Source: Rapana venosa
Taxonomy: Eukaryota; Mollusca; Gastropoda; Neogastropoda; Muricidae
Length of the DNA stretch: 64,000 bases
Reading direction: 5' to 3'
Assembly (NCBI GenBank): GCA_028751875.1
Contig: CM054140.1
Coordinates: 31,148,893-31,212,892, forward strand
Below the pieces are notes generated by a model. That model was given only the letters and a program-made list of their open reading frames with translations. It was not told the origin of the DNA and did no database searches. How positions within the stretch are numbered: position 1 is the stretch's first letter; the number at the start of each line of letters is the position of its first letter. Below, piece after piece: positions 11,780 to 20,216 of the stretch. Both the position numbers and the translations under genes were made by a program.

Positions 11780-13154
11780 CATACATACATACATACATAC
11801 ATACATACATACATACATACATACATACATACATACATACATACATACATACATACATACATACATACATACATACACACACACATACATACATCCACAC
11901 TTTGCCCCTTTTTCTCAAAGCCGGGCCCTGTGTGGTGACTGCAGGAATAGACAGCACTTTGACGCGGGCGCGGGGCGGAAGCTGCTGTCGAAGGAGCCCC
12001 GCTTTGTCAGCAGCGCGGTGTACCCCGACGCCACCAACTGGACCATCGAAGACGTGGCCAGCTTCCTCATCTCCGCTGGCTTCTCCGAACAGGCCCAGGT
12101 GTTCCGGGAACAGGTACACAGGATTCTGTGCTCAGTAGCTCACATCCCTCCCTGTGTCCGTGAACACGTCGTGACTGTGTTGTGTTGTAGGCAGGGTCAT
12201 TGATTTCCCCCATTCCTGCTGTTTTGACGTACAAGGTTCCCTCATGGGGATGCCAGGGGCCTGTCGGTATAAATAGCATCCTCATCTTCTGGAAATGTTG
12301 TGCTAAGAATTCTTTATTTTCTATACCTCTCTTTGTTTCTGCCTTGTTCCTATTCTTCTCATCACCTTCTTCTCGTCTATTTTATGTTTTCTTGGTCCAT
12401 TCTCCTGCCTTTTTTCCCCAGAAAGACCTAGAAGATAACAGTTCTCTCCCACGTTGAAGTCAGATGTGCTGGGTCTGACTTGTCAGGTGCTTAACGGCAG
12501 TGCAATACATTTTCGCTCATATGACAGACAATAGCTGCTGTTCAAGCGTTTGATGAAGAAGACTTTCAAGGTTTCTCTGATTTTCATTACCTGCTTTTTT
12601 TCAGGTGTTTTATTAAGAAGTGACAAAGACATTTTTTTAAATCTTGTTTGTAGAAAACAAGAAGCTGAATTAATTTTGTGAAGAAAACCACCAGGTATCA
12701 CTGATGTTTAGGTGATTTTTATCCCTTGTGATGTGTGAGGGATGGGAAGGCTTTTGTGCTAATGTCCAGATACTGTTATGTGATCATGGTTTTGTGTGAT
12801 AGATGTTTTCCTGCTTACTGTTTTTATGTATGGCTTGTAACCCTGATGAATTTATCTGTGAGGTAATAAAGTATTTGTATTCATAGTGGGAAAAATGGCC
12901 AATAATTCACGTCTTTAGCTAAGCCCTCCAACAGAGCCATACCTTACCCCAGTCATTTCCAGCTCGATATAATTTTGTGGAGGTGTTGTTGTTTTTTTGC
13001 TGTGCAGGAGATCGATGGCAAGTCGTTGCTTCTGATGAAGCGCAGTGATGTTCTGACGGGCATGTCACTCAAGCTTGGCCCCGCCCTCAAGATTCACCGC
13101 CATGTGCAGAGACTTCAGTTAGCCGGCATGTGTGATGCGGGCTCCCGCATGTGA
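4034..13154 (+). CDS. DPF (double PHD finger)-SAM domain chromatin protein, C-terminal part, 7 exons (partial gene)
   Basis: Joined exons 4034-4199, 6332-6444, 7996-8077, 9100-9300, 10772-10829, 11921-12113 and 13008-13154 read through in one frame for 319 codons to TGA. Order of domains: a leader (residues 1-29); PHD1 (about 30-77) with the pairs CDYC, CKDC, HPSC and CIDC; PHD2 (about 79-128) with CCIC, FCDGC, GYHMNC and CEEC; an E/R/K-rich helix (136-157); 14 glutamines (158-171); an S/P linker; and a SAM domain (about 246-312) containing [10 protein letters not shown] and DVLTG. In KAT6, DPF1-3 and PHF10, DPF modules read acylated histone H3 tails. The SAM sequence most resembles SAMD1 (atherin), whose SAM self-associates. 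A nuclear histone reader that oligomerises is inferred. There is no MYST acetyltransferase domain, so it is not KAT6 itself. The 5' exons lie outside or were not found in 1-4033. Confidence 0.92.
4204..4274 (+). repeat. (TGTC)n microsatellite at the exon 1 donor
   Basis: TGTC/CTGT tetramers begin a few bases after the gtaggc donor of DPF-SAM exon 1. Confidence 0.9.
4640..4708 (+). repeat. (CA)n microsatellite
   Basis: CA repeat with few interruptions, immediately upstream of a SINE. Confidence 0.9.
4712..5062 (+). mobile_element. SINE family A, full-length copy
   Basis: tRNA-derived head with A-box-like tagcctggtgg and B-box-like gcttcgaatctc, body with ccttcagatgagactataaa, tail tgagtgcttattccaatatc followed by AATAAATAAA. 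The same body and tail recur at eight places in this window on both strands. Confidence 0.85.
5155..5600 (+). mobile_element. I/Nimb-like LINE, 5'-truncated 3' end
   Basis: It starts inside the last ORF2 codons (aaatgcattgataaccaaat), continues through a decayed terminus ending caggacatttgttatag-like sequence, then the same 3' UTR as the copy at 1-575, ending in an AACAACAAC tail. Such 5' truncation with a short-repeat tail is usual for this clade. Confidence 0.7.
5628..5762 (+). repeat. (CA)n/(CACAC) array with short CT tract
   Basis: CA-rich array with ACAC/CCA variants. It follows the CAA tail of the LINE copy at 5155-5600. Confidence 0.9.
6332..6444 (+). CDS. DPF-SAM gene, exon 2 (end of PHD1, start of PHD2)
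   Basis: Acceptor tttatccacag, donor GACCCG|gtgagt. Two bases plus 37 codons end in phase 0. It encodes [31 protein letters not shown]. This is the typical junction of a DPF, where the last Cys pair of PHD1 runs directly into the first ligands of PHD2. The intron falls between DPF fingers in the same style as KAT6 and DPF family genes. Confidence 0.93.
7028..7326 (-). mobile_element. SINE family F, copy 1
   Basis: On the - strand: a tRNA-like head ending with gtggttaagaccactc-like sequence, then ccatgaagttaggggcttga, the conserved ggtgaattaagggtgggg, and the tail matching other copies at 16391-16700, 37556-37951 and 57758-58137. Confidence 0.75.
7996..8077 (+). CDS. DPF-SAM gene, exon 3 (PHD2 core)
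   Basis: Acceptor tgatgaacag, donor CCCTCCG|gtaagc, 82 nt (27 codons plus one base). It encodes [20 protein letters not shown], the most conserved PHD core, followed by QVTEKPSG. The acceptor lacks a strong pyrimidine tract next to the AG, but phase and homology fix it. Confidence 0.92.
8744..9073 (+). mobile_element. CT-rich SINE-like repeat, family C, copy 1
   Basis: It begins cctgtggggatgccggggac, has a long pyrimidine-rich middle (tttctatccctctctttg), then gggcctgacttgtcaggcac, and ends gaggaagaag. Five copies, all in + orientation, lie in the window. No tRNA head is evident. It ends just before DPF-SAM exon 4. Confidence 0.8.
9100..9300 (+). CDS. DPF-SAM gene, exon 4 (end of PHD2, ER-rich helix, polyQ)
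   Basis: Acceptor ttggttccag, donor AAACAGG|gtaggc, 201 nt. It encodes [12 protein letters not shown] (last PHD2 ligands), then a highly charged E/R/K segment likely to form a single alpha helix or coiled coil, then 14 consecutive Gln from a CAG/CAA tract at about 9209-9250, then [19 protein letters not shown]-rich SINE ends about 25 bp before the acceptor. Confidence 0.92.
9395..10160 (-). mobile_element. SINE family E, copy 2
   Basis: Same element as 1610-2460. On the - strand the head reads ctggcacagtggttagcgcc with B box ggtttgaatccc, close to tRNA promoters. Confidence 0.65.
10228..10312 (+). mobile_element. SINE family B tail fragment
   Basis: Retains the end of the family B tail (ggggctctagtcgaggaatg), corresponding to gagctctagccaaggaac in other copies. 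Confidence 0.55.
10388..10421 (+). repeat. (TG)n microsatellite
   Basis: About 17 TG units with one CG interruption. Confidence 0.9.
10772..10829 (+). CDS. DPF-SAM gene, exon 5 (small Ser/Pro linker exon)
   Basis: Found by phase. Exon 4 ends in phase 1 and exon 6 needs two incoming bases, so a direct join of 4 to 6 would break the frame. The segment between gctgtgtgcag and ACGG|gtgagt is 58 nt and restores it, encoding [20 protein letters not shown]. It is a low-complexity linker with no recognised domain. An alternative acceptor seven bases downstream (gaagcag) would shift the frame and is disfavoured. Confidence 0.82.
11035..11368 (-). mobile_element. SINE family A, full-length antisense copy
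   Basis: Reverse complement of the 4712-5062 element. B box region ctgggtttgaatcc, tail cttattccagtatcctcg. A TG microsatellite (11370-11400) abuts its head. Confidence 0.85.
11438..11578 (+). mobile_element. SINE family B tail fragment
   Basis: Contains ctgaagtcaggctgcagcta and gagctctagctgaggaacac, the conserved family B 3' domain. Confidence 0.65.
11705..11890 (+). repeat. (ACAT)n tetranucleotide array
   Basis: More than 40 ACAT units with few interruptions, ending about 30 bp before the acceptor of DPF-SAM exon 6. Both strands give artefactual 130-170 residue frames (HTYIHTY or MYVCMYV). Confidence 0.95.
11921..12113 (+). CDS. DPF-SAM gene, exon 6 (linker and first half of SAM)
   Basis: Acceptor ttttctcaaag, donor GAACAG|gtacac, 193 nt. 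It encodes [14 protein letters not shown], a CxxC-containing basic linker, then SAM helices 1-2 with [16 protein letters not shown] and [10 protein letters not shown]. The intron before it ends in a 180-bp ACAT array only about 30 bp from the acceptor. Confidence 0.92.
12235..12560 (+). mobile_element. CT-rich repeat, family C, copy 2
   Basis: Matches 8744-9073 throughout, including gatgccaggggcctgtcggt and gtctgacttgtcaggtgctt, ending gatgaagaag. It lies between exons 6 and 7 of the DPF-SAM gene. Confidence 0.8.
13008..13154 (+). CDS. DPF-SAM gene, terminal exon 7 (second half of SAM, stop)
   Basis: Acceptor ttttttgctgtgcag, phase 0, 48 codons plus TGA at 13152-13154. It encodes [20 protein letters not shown] and then [20 protein letters not shown], the C-terminal SAM helices, followed by a short tail ending CDAGSRM. 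The segment is nearly the diagnostic SAMD1-type SAM sequence. The protein ends about 10 residues after the SAM helix, as is usual for terminal SAM domains. Confidence 0.94.
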   Translation, partial: EIDGKSLLLMKRSDVLTGMSLKLGPALKIHRHVQRLQLAGMCDAGSRM

Positions 13155-13825
13155 ACACCACAGTTCTCCCTGTTGTCCCCTGTCCTTCATCCAGCAGTGG
13201 GGGGGGGCTGTTTTCTTCTGTGTGGAGATACCGACCCTGCCTGTATCCGGTCTTGCTGTCTGAGGTGTCCTGTGCTCAAGAGTTGTACGAATCCCTGCCC
13301 TGTTGATGATGAGCGTGTGTCGGTTGTTGAGAGAGAAGCTCCCGTTGTAAAGAACTTTTCTGTGATCTTTGGCAAAATGAGCAGCTTTTCACTTCATTAT
13401 GCAGAAGAGAGTGCGAGCGAGGGGAAGATGAGGTGTGTTTGATCATGGCTGGGTTTTTTTCTGGTGATTGAGTATGTGTGTATGTGTGTGTAGTGTGTAG
13501 TGTGAATGGTTTGTATCAGTCGCAGAGTCTGGCACATTTTGGGACCGATTTTAAATCCTGCACTTTTCCTGTTATCATCGTGGTTCTTGGTTGTTTTAGT
13601 GCCATGCCTTTGATTGTCATGTCATGTCATGTCATGTCAGTGCTGATCCAGTGGTGGAGATTTGTGAAGGCGCCTTCAACTGGAGATAGATAAAATGCAG
13701 ATTTTACATGTTGTATAGCAATACAGTGACAGGTGTCAGTCAGTGTTGTTGGCCTTTTTTTTTTATAATATAAAGTGGGAGGGAGCACTGATGACTAAGT
13801 AAACAAGCAAAGCATACTTTATTTA
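13155..13825 (+). other. Probable start of the 3' UTR of the DPF-SAM gene
   Basis: This follows the stop codon and shows no further coding signal or splice donor supported by homology. I found no clear AATAAA signal before the next SINE at 13.8 kb, so the cleavage site is not placed. A TCATG pentamer repeat sits near 13618-13639. Confidence 0.4.
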
Positions 13826-14174
13826 TTATATTTATTTTATTCTTTTATATCGAGGATAATGGAATAAGCACTTATATGCTTTTTTACATCCAGTCCCCGT
13901 GTGTATGCGGTTTTGTAAATTCTGTCATCTGTTCCCACCGGCACACAATGGCCTACTCTTACGAAAAGCGGAACAGGATTTAACTTGTGCGCAAGATGTT
14001 CTGCATGCGTTCGCACACGGGGCCTCGGTTTATAGTCTCATCCGAAGGACTTTTGGGGAGAGTGGAGTCTGCACTGATGTTAACTCCAGGGGAAAATATT
14101 CCCTTCAACGGGAATCGAACCCAGGTCGTCAGATTGTGAGCGCAATGTTATAACCACTAGGCTATCCCGCTCCC
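13826..14174 (-). mobile_element. SINE family A, best-preserved copy
   Basis: On the - strand the head reads gcgggatagcctagtggtta and the B box gggttcgattcccg is consensus-quality for RNA polymerase III. The tail is cttattccattatcctcgat then AAAAGAATAAA. It is the closest to an intact member in this window. Confidence 0.88.
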
Positions 14175-16390
14175 TGCTGTAACCTTTAGAGACACAATCT
14201 TTAGATGTGGTCAGTTTGCCACAAATCCAGAAAATATTCGGAAAGAAAACAGGCCATGAGAAAAAAAAAACATGCATGTAGATTTTAAACCCCCCCCCCA
14301 AACTTAATTGGTAACTAAGGAGGGGGGGGGGCAGGGGTGATAATGTGCCCCACTCATAACAAAAAAGAAGCCCATGGACATTATGGCGATATCGAGTCAT
14401 ACTCTAAAGGGCCCAGAGGGTATAATATCTATTTTCAGCAGGGTTTTTGTGCATTCAGAGAAATAACTGTATTTTCTGATGTTCCCTCAGTTTAGTTGCT
14501 TTGGGTTTGTTTTGTATTTTTAGGAATAGGCTTCAGCAATTTACGGCAGAATAACAGTACACAGTATTCTGAACCATTTTGCATGAAATGAATAGGCTGC
14601 TCCAGTCTTCCTAGAAATGATTCCTTTTGTGTGTGAAAAAACATTCCATATACAAAACAAAAAAAATCTGCTTATTTTTTAAGTTTATGCACTCTTTTTT
14701 TTTCTTAAAGTTAGTATAAGAAGCAATGATATATTTCAGGAGGTGGTTATAAGCTGCAGATACTGAAAAATAACTTTATAGTTTTGGTGGAGATATTCTA
14801 AGTTTTTTCTGCAGTCAGCCACAAGCTTGTTTCGTTGTTGTGGGGATGGTACAGAACTGAAAATGTCATCCAGTGTTCACAGTTAGTTTGCCACACACGT
14901 GGTGAACACGCAGCAGCGACACGGAATGCTGGCAGTCAGGGTGGCTGAGGTCAGAGGAGGAAGCCTGGTGCTGAATGGTAATAGGGAACTCGTGCCTGGC
15001 TCAGCTGGCAATGTCAGCGCTTTCCTGATGGCAGCCACAGACGAAACTTTTCAGGCAGCTTGCACAAGCCTCCTCTCCTGATCACACCCGAAAAGTGAAG
15101 TCATCAAGCTTCTCAAGTGTCGCATACATTTTCAGTGTTGCTTTTTTTATTTATAAGTTTGCATCACTGTTTACTTCAGGAAAAGGGGATAGAGATACTA
15201 CGATTCCTTTTTCCACATCACGGGACCAACCTTTCTGACTTACAGGGAAGAAGAGTAAAGGAATAATTTCATGTCTATGCTAATTCAACATTACATTGGT
15301 TATAGTTTTCAATACTCATTTTGCAGGTATGTTGTTGGCAGATATTTTGTGTGTGTGTGTGTGTTTGTTCCGCAGGCAGCTTTTCAGTCCTGTGTTCTTC
15401 TTTCTTCAATGTCTGCTTTCAATCATGAATGATTTGTGTTGCTGCAGAAGCTGTCACTTTTTCAGTCATGCACTTTGAATTGGGATTATTTCATCATTCA
15501 ACAGTCATGTCATTTGTATGTCGACATGTGAGCTCATGTTAGAATAGCTGGGACAGTTCAGGCGCTCATCATCCACCACATCAAACATGGATCGCACTGG
15601 CACAGTGACGTTACGTTAGAGTTGGAGATGCTAACAAGAGATGTTTCCAGTATTTAGAGATGTGCTTTAGCTAGAAATACGTGTGCATTTCATTCTAATT
15701 TTCATCGTGAAGAATGCCAGACTGAAGTGGACAGGACGTGTTATGTTGGCAGTCAGCAGCCTGACATTTCCCACTGCTGTAGCTTCTATAGATTGAACAG
15801 CAGTTGTGCAAGACCCGGAGAATGAGTGATGCCACGGATGGATAAACCCAGTGACACGACTAGCGTAGTTCCAGACTGGTGGTAGACGGAGACAGAGGAA
15901 ACACCAGCTGAACTGCAACTGCATGGGTCAGGAGGCAGCTGTATGTCGTATCCAGACTTGGAAGAAAAGGAATGTGGGTTCATTTTGGTGATAACATGTT
16001 TGTTAGTTTTTTCTTTCTTTTGTTTATGTACCTTATGCAAGCACAAATGTTGTTCTTTTAAGTGAGGTGTAAATTAGTTTTGTCTTTGTTGTTTTTCTTT
16101 TTTTAATGGTTTACTGATGGTATGAATGAGCAGACCACTGTTCAACCCTTCACTTGTAACTGTGGCTGTGGACATGAACTTTCAGCCTGGCTCATGGGGT
16201 CTTCAGCAAGCACTGTTGGGTGAGGCTGACAGCCAGCCACAGGTGGGTTTGGGGTGTTCGTGATATGGGGATTGCCTGGTAGATTTGTAATTATTTTGTA
16301 TTTGATCTGTGCCCTTTAAAGATTGAGCTCCGTGTATGATTTCCTTAGCCTCTCTCTGTTTCTCCTGGAGTAGTTGATTTTAGTTCTCAG
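14175..16390. other. Intergenic stretch, nothing recognised
   Basis: Between the two convergent genes. There are A/T-rich tracts and a GC-richer patch at about 14890-15080 with an open frame of 60 codons but no recognisable domain. The region at 15700-15930 has a faint resemblance to degraded LINE C-termini and is not called. Confidence 0.4.
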
Positions 16391-16700
16391 TGACTGACGC
16401 TACAGCCGAGTGGTTAAGACTGTTCAACTTCAATCCCACGGGTCCATGAAGTCGTGGGTTTGAATCTCGGCGGCATCTGGTGAATTAAGGGTGGGGATTT
16501 TTACAATCTCCCAGGTCAACTTCTAGTGCAGACCTGCCAGTGCCTCAATTCCCTTTGTGTATATACACATGCAAAAGATCAAATATGCTTGTAAAAGACC
16601 CCATAACTCATGCCAGCATTCGGTGGGGTACAGAAACACAAACACACCCAGCATACATCCCCGAAGTCAAAATGCAGCTACCTTCATGGGCATCGAGTTA
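16391..16700 (+). mobile_element. SINE family F, copy 2
   Basis: Head gccgagtggttaagactgtt, B box gggtttgaatctc, body ggtgaattaagggtggggat, tail cgaagtcaaaatgcagctac shared with family B. Confidence 0.82.
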
Positions 16701-17196
16701 GTTGGTGCCAGTTTCTTACCTTCATGTTTTGGCTTGTGGTCATTTTCTTTATATTGTAGACAAGTACTGAGGATCAAGTCACAAACATGCATAGCAAACA
16801 CACACAGGTCGCAAAAAACAACAACAAAATAATTTGTTATGTGGATTTGCTTTTTATTTACAGAAAAACAGATCCAACAGTGCTAACATCAGCTTATAAT
16901 GTCATTTTGGTGTTCTACTTATATGCTAAGAAAAATACCAAGGTTCTCATTCCCAGTCTGGAATACTCGTAGGAAACGGTTATTTGACAAAACAGTCTGG
17001 TTCTGGAATGGGAATGTTAGGATGGAGATAGGAGAAGGATGTGATTGAGTACATACAAACTGCCAGCAATTTTATCAGACCATCTTGATGTAAAAGAAAG
17101 GGAAGAAGCAAACTCTAACTGCAAGACTTCCTGTCAGCTTTGTCCTCTGGTACTTGGTAAATACCTCTTGAAAAAGGTGGAAAGCTCACATTCACA

Positions 17197-17580
17197 GTGG
17201 GGGCCTAGCGGTTAGACAGTTGCGCTTGTCATCTGAGGGCCAAGGTTTGAGCCACCACTGAGGCCCGCCCCTGTTTGAGGGGTCTCTCCCCCCACCCCAC
17301 CCCCAGGGTCAACATCAGTGCTGACTCCACTTGCTCAAAAGTTCTTCGGATGAGACTATAAACCAGGTCCCATGTGTGAACACACGGAGAACATCTTGCA
17401 CACCCGTTAAAACCTGTCGGAAGAGCAGGCCATTTGTGCCTGTAGAAAGGATGACGACACTTCTAAATGCACCTGCACACCGGTGTCATGTAAAGACACC
17501 GTCCCTGAAGTGGGAATGCAGCTACCTTCAAGGACTGGGACAAGAGTTGTAGTACATCAGCAATATCTCGCCATTGTGAA
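17197..17580 (+). mobile_element. SINE family B, near full length
   Basis: Head gggcctagcggttagacagt, body cttcggatgagactataaac shared with family A, tail cctgaagtgggaatgcagct. The shared body shows that families A and B are recombined relatives. Confidence 0.78.
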
Positions 17581-17997
17581 GATAGATTGATTTTCCTCTA
17601 GGTAAATCATCAAACTCATTTTATGTATGCTTCTGCTAGGTGGTTTTCTTATTTTTTGCATGTGAGCATGTCTGAAGTTTTGATGATCTGAGTGTGTAAT
17701 GGTCGTTTATAAACCGGTACCTGAGGCTTGCATGTGCAGTTCATGAACCTTTGCTCCTGTTGGATACTGAAAACATTTCATCCATTGGTCAACCAGTCTT
17801 AGGAAACTAACACCCCCACCCCTCACCCATTTTTTTGGTTGTTTTGCTTTGTTTTTGCTAGAATCTCACATAAATAAATAAGCAGCAAAAATAAGAGTTA
17901 TTCTAAGCACCATATAATCATTCCATCTTCAGTATACTCATGGTGGAGACTGGAGTGAGACAGCATCACTTGTCTTCTCGTGAGTAAAGTCATATAA

Positions 17998-18028
<31 letters not shown>

Positions 18029-18940
18029 GCAATGTTTGAATTAAAGAAGACAGATGTCATTGCAGGGTCAGACAGCACACTGTGTGCCTTCTGAGTCCTC
18101 CCCAGTTTTTAACATGTCTTTTGCATCATGCATGTTATATAGCCCCCCCCCCCCCCCCCCCAATTTATTCATTTAAAAAAATTTCCTTGGCTTTATGTTC
18201 CTTCATTTTTTAAGTATCCTGATTGGCCCCCTTATATATATATATATGTATGTGATTCCTATATTTAGTGATTACCACCCCCAACCCCCTTTTCCAAATT
18301 TATAGTTTTGTTGTTTTTTTTAAATTTCATAGACCAAGCAAATGGATGAATGGTTGTTTTTTGGGTTTTTTCTACACAAGCAAATGGCAAAGTGTACAGA
18401 CATGGGGGAAAAAAAGGGAATAATTTGGTCCTACACGTTCTGTGCTAAGCTGTGAACTGCATAATGTGAAAGTGAAATGATGTGATATTTGCTGTTCACA
18501 CTGAGTGAGATGACTTTGAACATGATTCATCACCAGTACGTCTGGGAAAAGAATAGATCATGACATTTGTATGCCTGTCTGCGTTTGTGTCTTCTTTGTC
18601 TTATCCTCTGTATGTGTGTGTGGAGAGAGAGAGAGAGAGAGGGGTGGGAGACAAATATAGCCGTTATTCTTTCATAAACATTGTATCCACTGCTTTTCTA
18701 AAAATCAGGGAGTTAGAGCAGAATTTGTTTAAAAACCACAAAAACTGGAGGAGGGTTAGACTGCAATAAATAAAAAGATAATTTTAAAACATTAAGAAGA
18801 AAAAAGAAAAGGGGGGAGAGGGGCATATATAACAATGGATTCTATTTTAAAAGATTTTTTTTACAACTGTAACATGCATAATATTCAGTTTATATAAAGT
18901 TCGTTTTCAAAAATAAAATTAAACCCAACCCTTATTTACA
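17581..18940. other. Intergenic stretch with simple repeats
   Basis: AT repeat near 18000-18023, a 19-bp C run near 18143, a further AT patch near 18232 and a GA tract near 18624. No gene or TE core recognised. Confidence 0.6.
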
Positions 18941-18942
18941 GA

Positions 18943-19198
18943 GACATGAAAAGAACACAGACATGTAAAGAACACAGACATGTAAAGAACACAGACATGT
19001 AAAGAACACAGACATGTAAAGAACACAGACATGAAAAGAACACGGACATGAAAAGAACACAGACATGTAAAGAACACAGACATGTAAAGAACACAGACAT
19101 GTAAAGAACACAGACATGTAAAGAACAAGGACATGAAAAGAACACAGACATGTAAAGAACACGGACATGTAAAGAACACAGACATGTAAAGAACACAG
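18943..19198. repeat. 17-bp minisatellite, about 15 units
   Basis: Unit acatgtaaagaacacag with acatgaaaagaacacag variants. Because 17 is not a multiple of 3, all three - strand frames read the same repeating peptide of Met-Ser-Val-Phe-Phe-Thr-Cys type. It lies downstream of the DSN1 stop. Confidence 0.95.
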
Positions 19199-19242
19199 AA
19201 CCCCTGCCTCAATACCTGCACCATTTCAAACTTCTAATACCA

Positions 19243-19550
19243 CACACTGGGTGACGGGACAGCTCAGTGGTCAAAGCACTCCCTTTCCCCAGCTACAGAT
19301 ATAGCAGCATCAAACGCAGTTACCACTTGGGATGGATGACTGTTTGCACGCCTTGGCTTCAGTACAGTCCCCCAGTTCACCCAGCTATAAATGGGTACCT
19401 GCCTCTTTAGGGTCAGGGAAGGTAAAGCAGCGAGGGAGAGGAGATGGGCGTCGCCCTCAATATGCTGGCCCCCTAGAGAAGTTGAGGTCTCTGATGCCTT
19501 GCTCCCCTACGACCACATAGGTTATGGGACGCCTTTACCTTTGTTTTTAA
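19243..19550 (+). mobile_element. SINE family D, + copy
   Basis: Head gtgacgggacagctcagtgg, body cccccagttcacccagctat, aaatgggtacctgcc, cctcaatatgctggccccct, end ttatgggacgcctttacctt. Inverted relative to 20283-20580. Confidence 0.82.
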
Positions 19551-20151
19551 TGCCGCACAAGGAGAAACAAATGGATACTTATTGTTCAACCTTAAACCAG
19601 ACTGAAGAAGACACTGTGCAACTTACTGACATGATCATTAGGACGATTAAAGGTCATCTCCCAACAACACCACACTGCCAGTCTTTTAGTTTTACTGGTA
19701 TTTATGCACAGGGAGAACTGTGACAAATGTACAGGTTAACAGTCTAATATAAAAAACAAAATGTTAAAGCTAAGCTAAATGAAAACATTGACAACAAAAC
19801 CCCTAATCCTTCCAAACAACACTGCAGTCCTCATAAGATTGTATGTATATATACAAAGTGAACACAACAGATTGTATGTATATATACAAAGTGAACACAA
19901 CATTGAAGATATATTAACAATACTTTAAAAAAAAAAAACTTCTTCGAATGCTTGACAACAACTCTCTTTTCTGTCATATGAGTGAGAGAAAGTTGTTCAA
20001 ACATGGCAAAGCACCTCTCTTCCTTCCTTCCACTTACTACATACGACAAGAGAGCGCTTCAGGTTTCCTCTTCTTGTCCGTTAGGACGGTGTAGACAGTG
20101 TCCCCACACGACATCCTCCATGCAGTCAGAGGACTGCCCACCTTGGGTTCT
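19551..20151 (-). other. DSN1: Probable 3' UTR of DSN1
   Basis: Sequence downstream of the DSN1 stop with no other coding signal. It carries a 33-bp tandem duplication (units beginning at 19837 and 19870). The nearest possible signal is ATTAAA on the - strand near 19535. The cleavage site cannot be fixed. Confidence 0.35.
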
Positions 20152-20216
20152 TCAGCTGGCCAACAGCTGCTGGATACTCTCCTTCGGATCACTGCGGTTG
20201 CAGCTGACCGCCTCAT
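20152..20216 (-). CDS. DSN1: DSN1 exon 10 (terminal exon, stop TGA at 20154-20152)
   Basis: Acceptor gtgctgtctttcag, 65 nt. It encodes [20 protein letters not shown] followed by S and TGA. The S-D-P-K-x-x-I-Q-Q-L-L ending parallels the L-D-P-S-P-A-R-K-L-L of human DSN1, the region that helps dock the SPC24/SPC25 end of NDC80. The exon lies between two inverted SINEs. Confidence 0.88.

Noticed and set aside
9300..11921. Direct splice of DPF-SAM exon 4 to exon 6
   Set aside because: Exon 4 ends in phase 1 while exon 6 needs phase 2; the frame is restored only by the 58-nt exon 10772-10829.
11489..12138. MYVC/HTYI repeat frames
   Set aside because: Translations of the ACAT array; only the exon 11921-12113 part, in its proper frame, is coding.
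4034..13154. KAT6-type (MYST) acetyltransferase
   Set aside because: The DPF fits, but the protein ends with a SAM domain and stop, and no MYST domain is found.
14080..14165. tRNA gene (good B box gggttcgattcccg on - strand)
   Set aside because: The sequence continues into a SINE body and tail found at many other sites; it is a SINE head without a foldable full tRNA. The same applies to the heads at 42650, 48520 and 22290.
14890..15081. 60-codon + frame in GC-richer sequence
   Set aside because: No homology, no splice context and no repeat support; left as unannotated intergenic sequence.
15540..15950. Possible LINE C-terminus
   Set aside because: Only faint similarity to the K-x-R-W-x-G-H-V type ending; too decayed to support.
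18919..19224. Cys/Phe-rich - strand frames resembling a secreted repeat protein
   Set aside because: The 17-bp repeat gives the same peptide in all three frames; there is no start context or domain.
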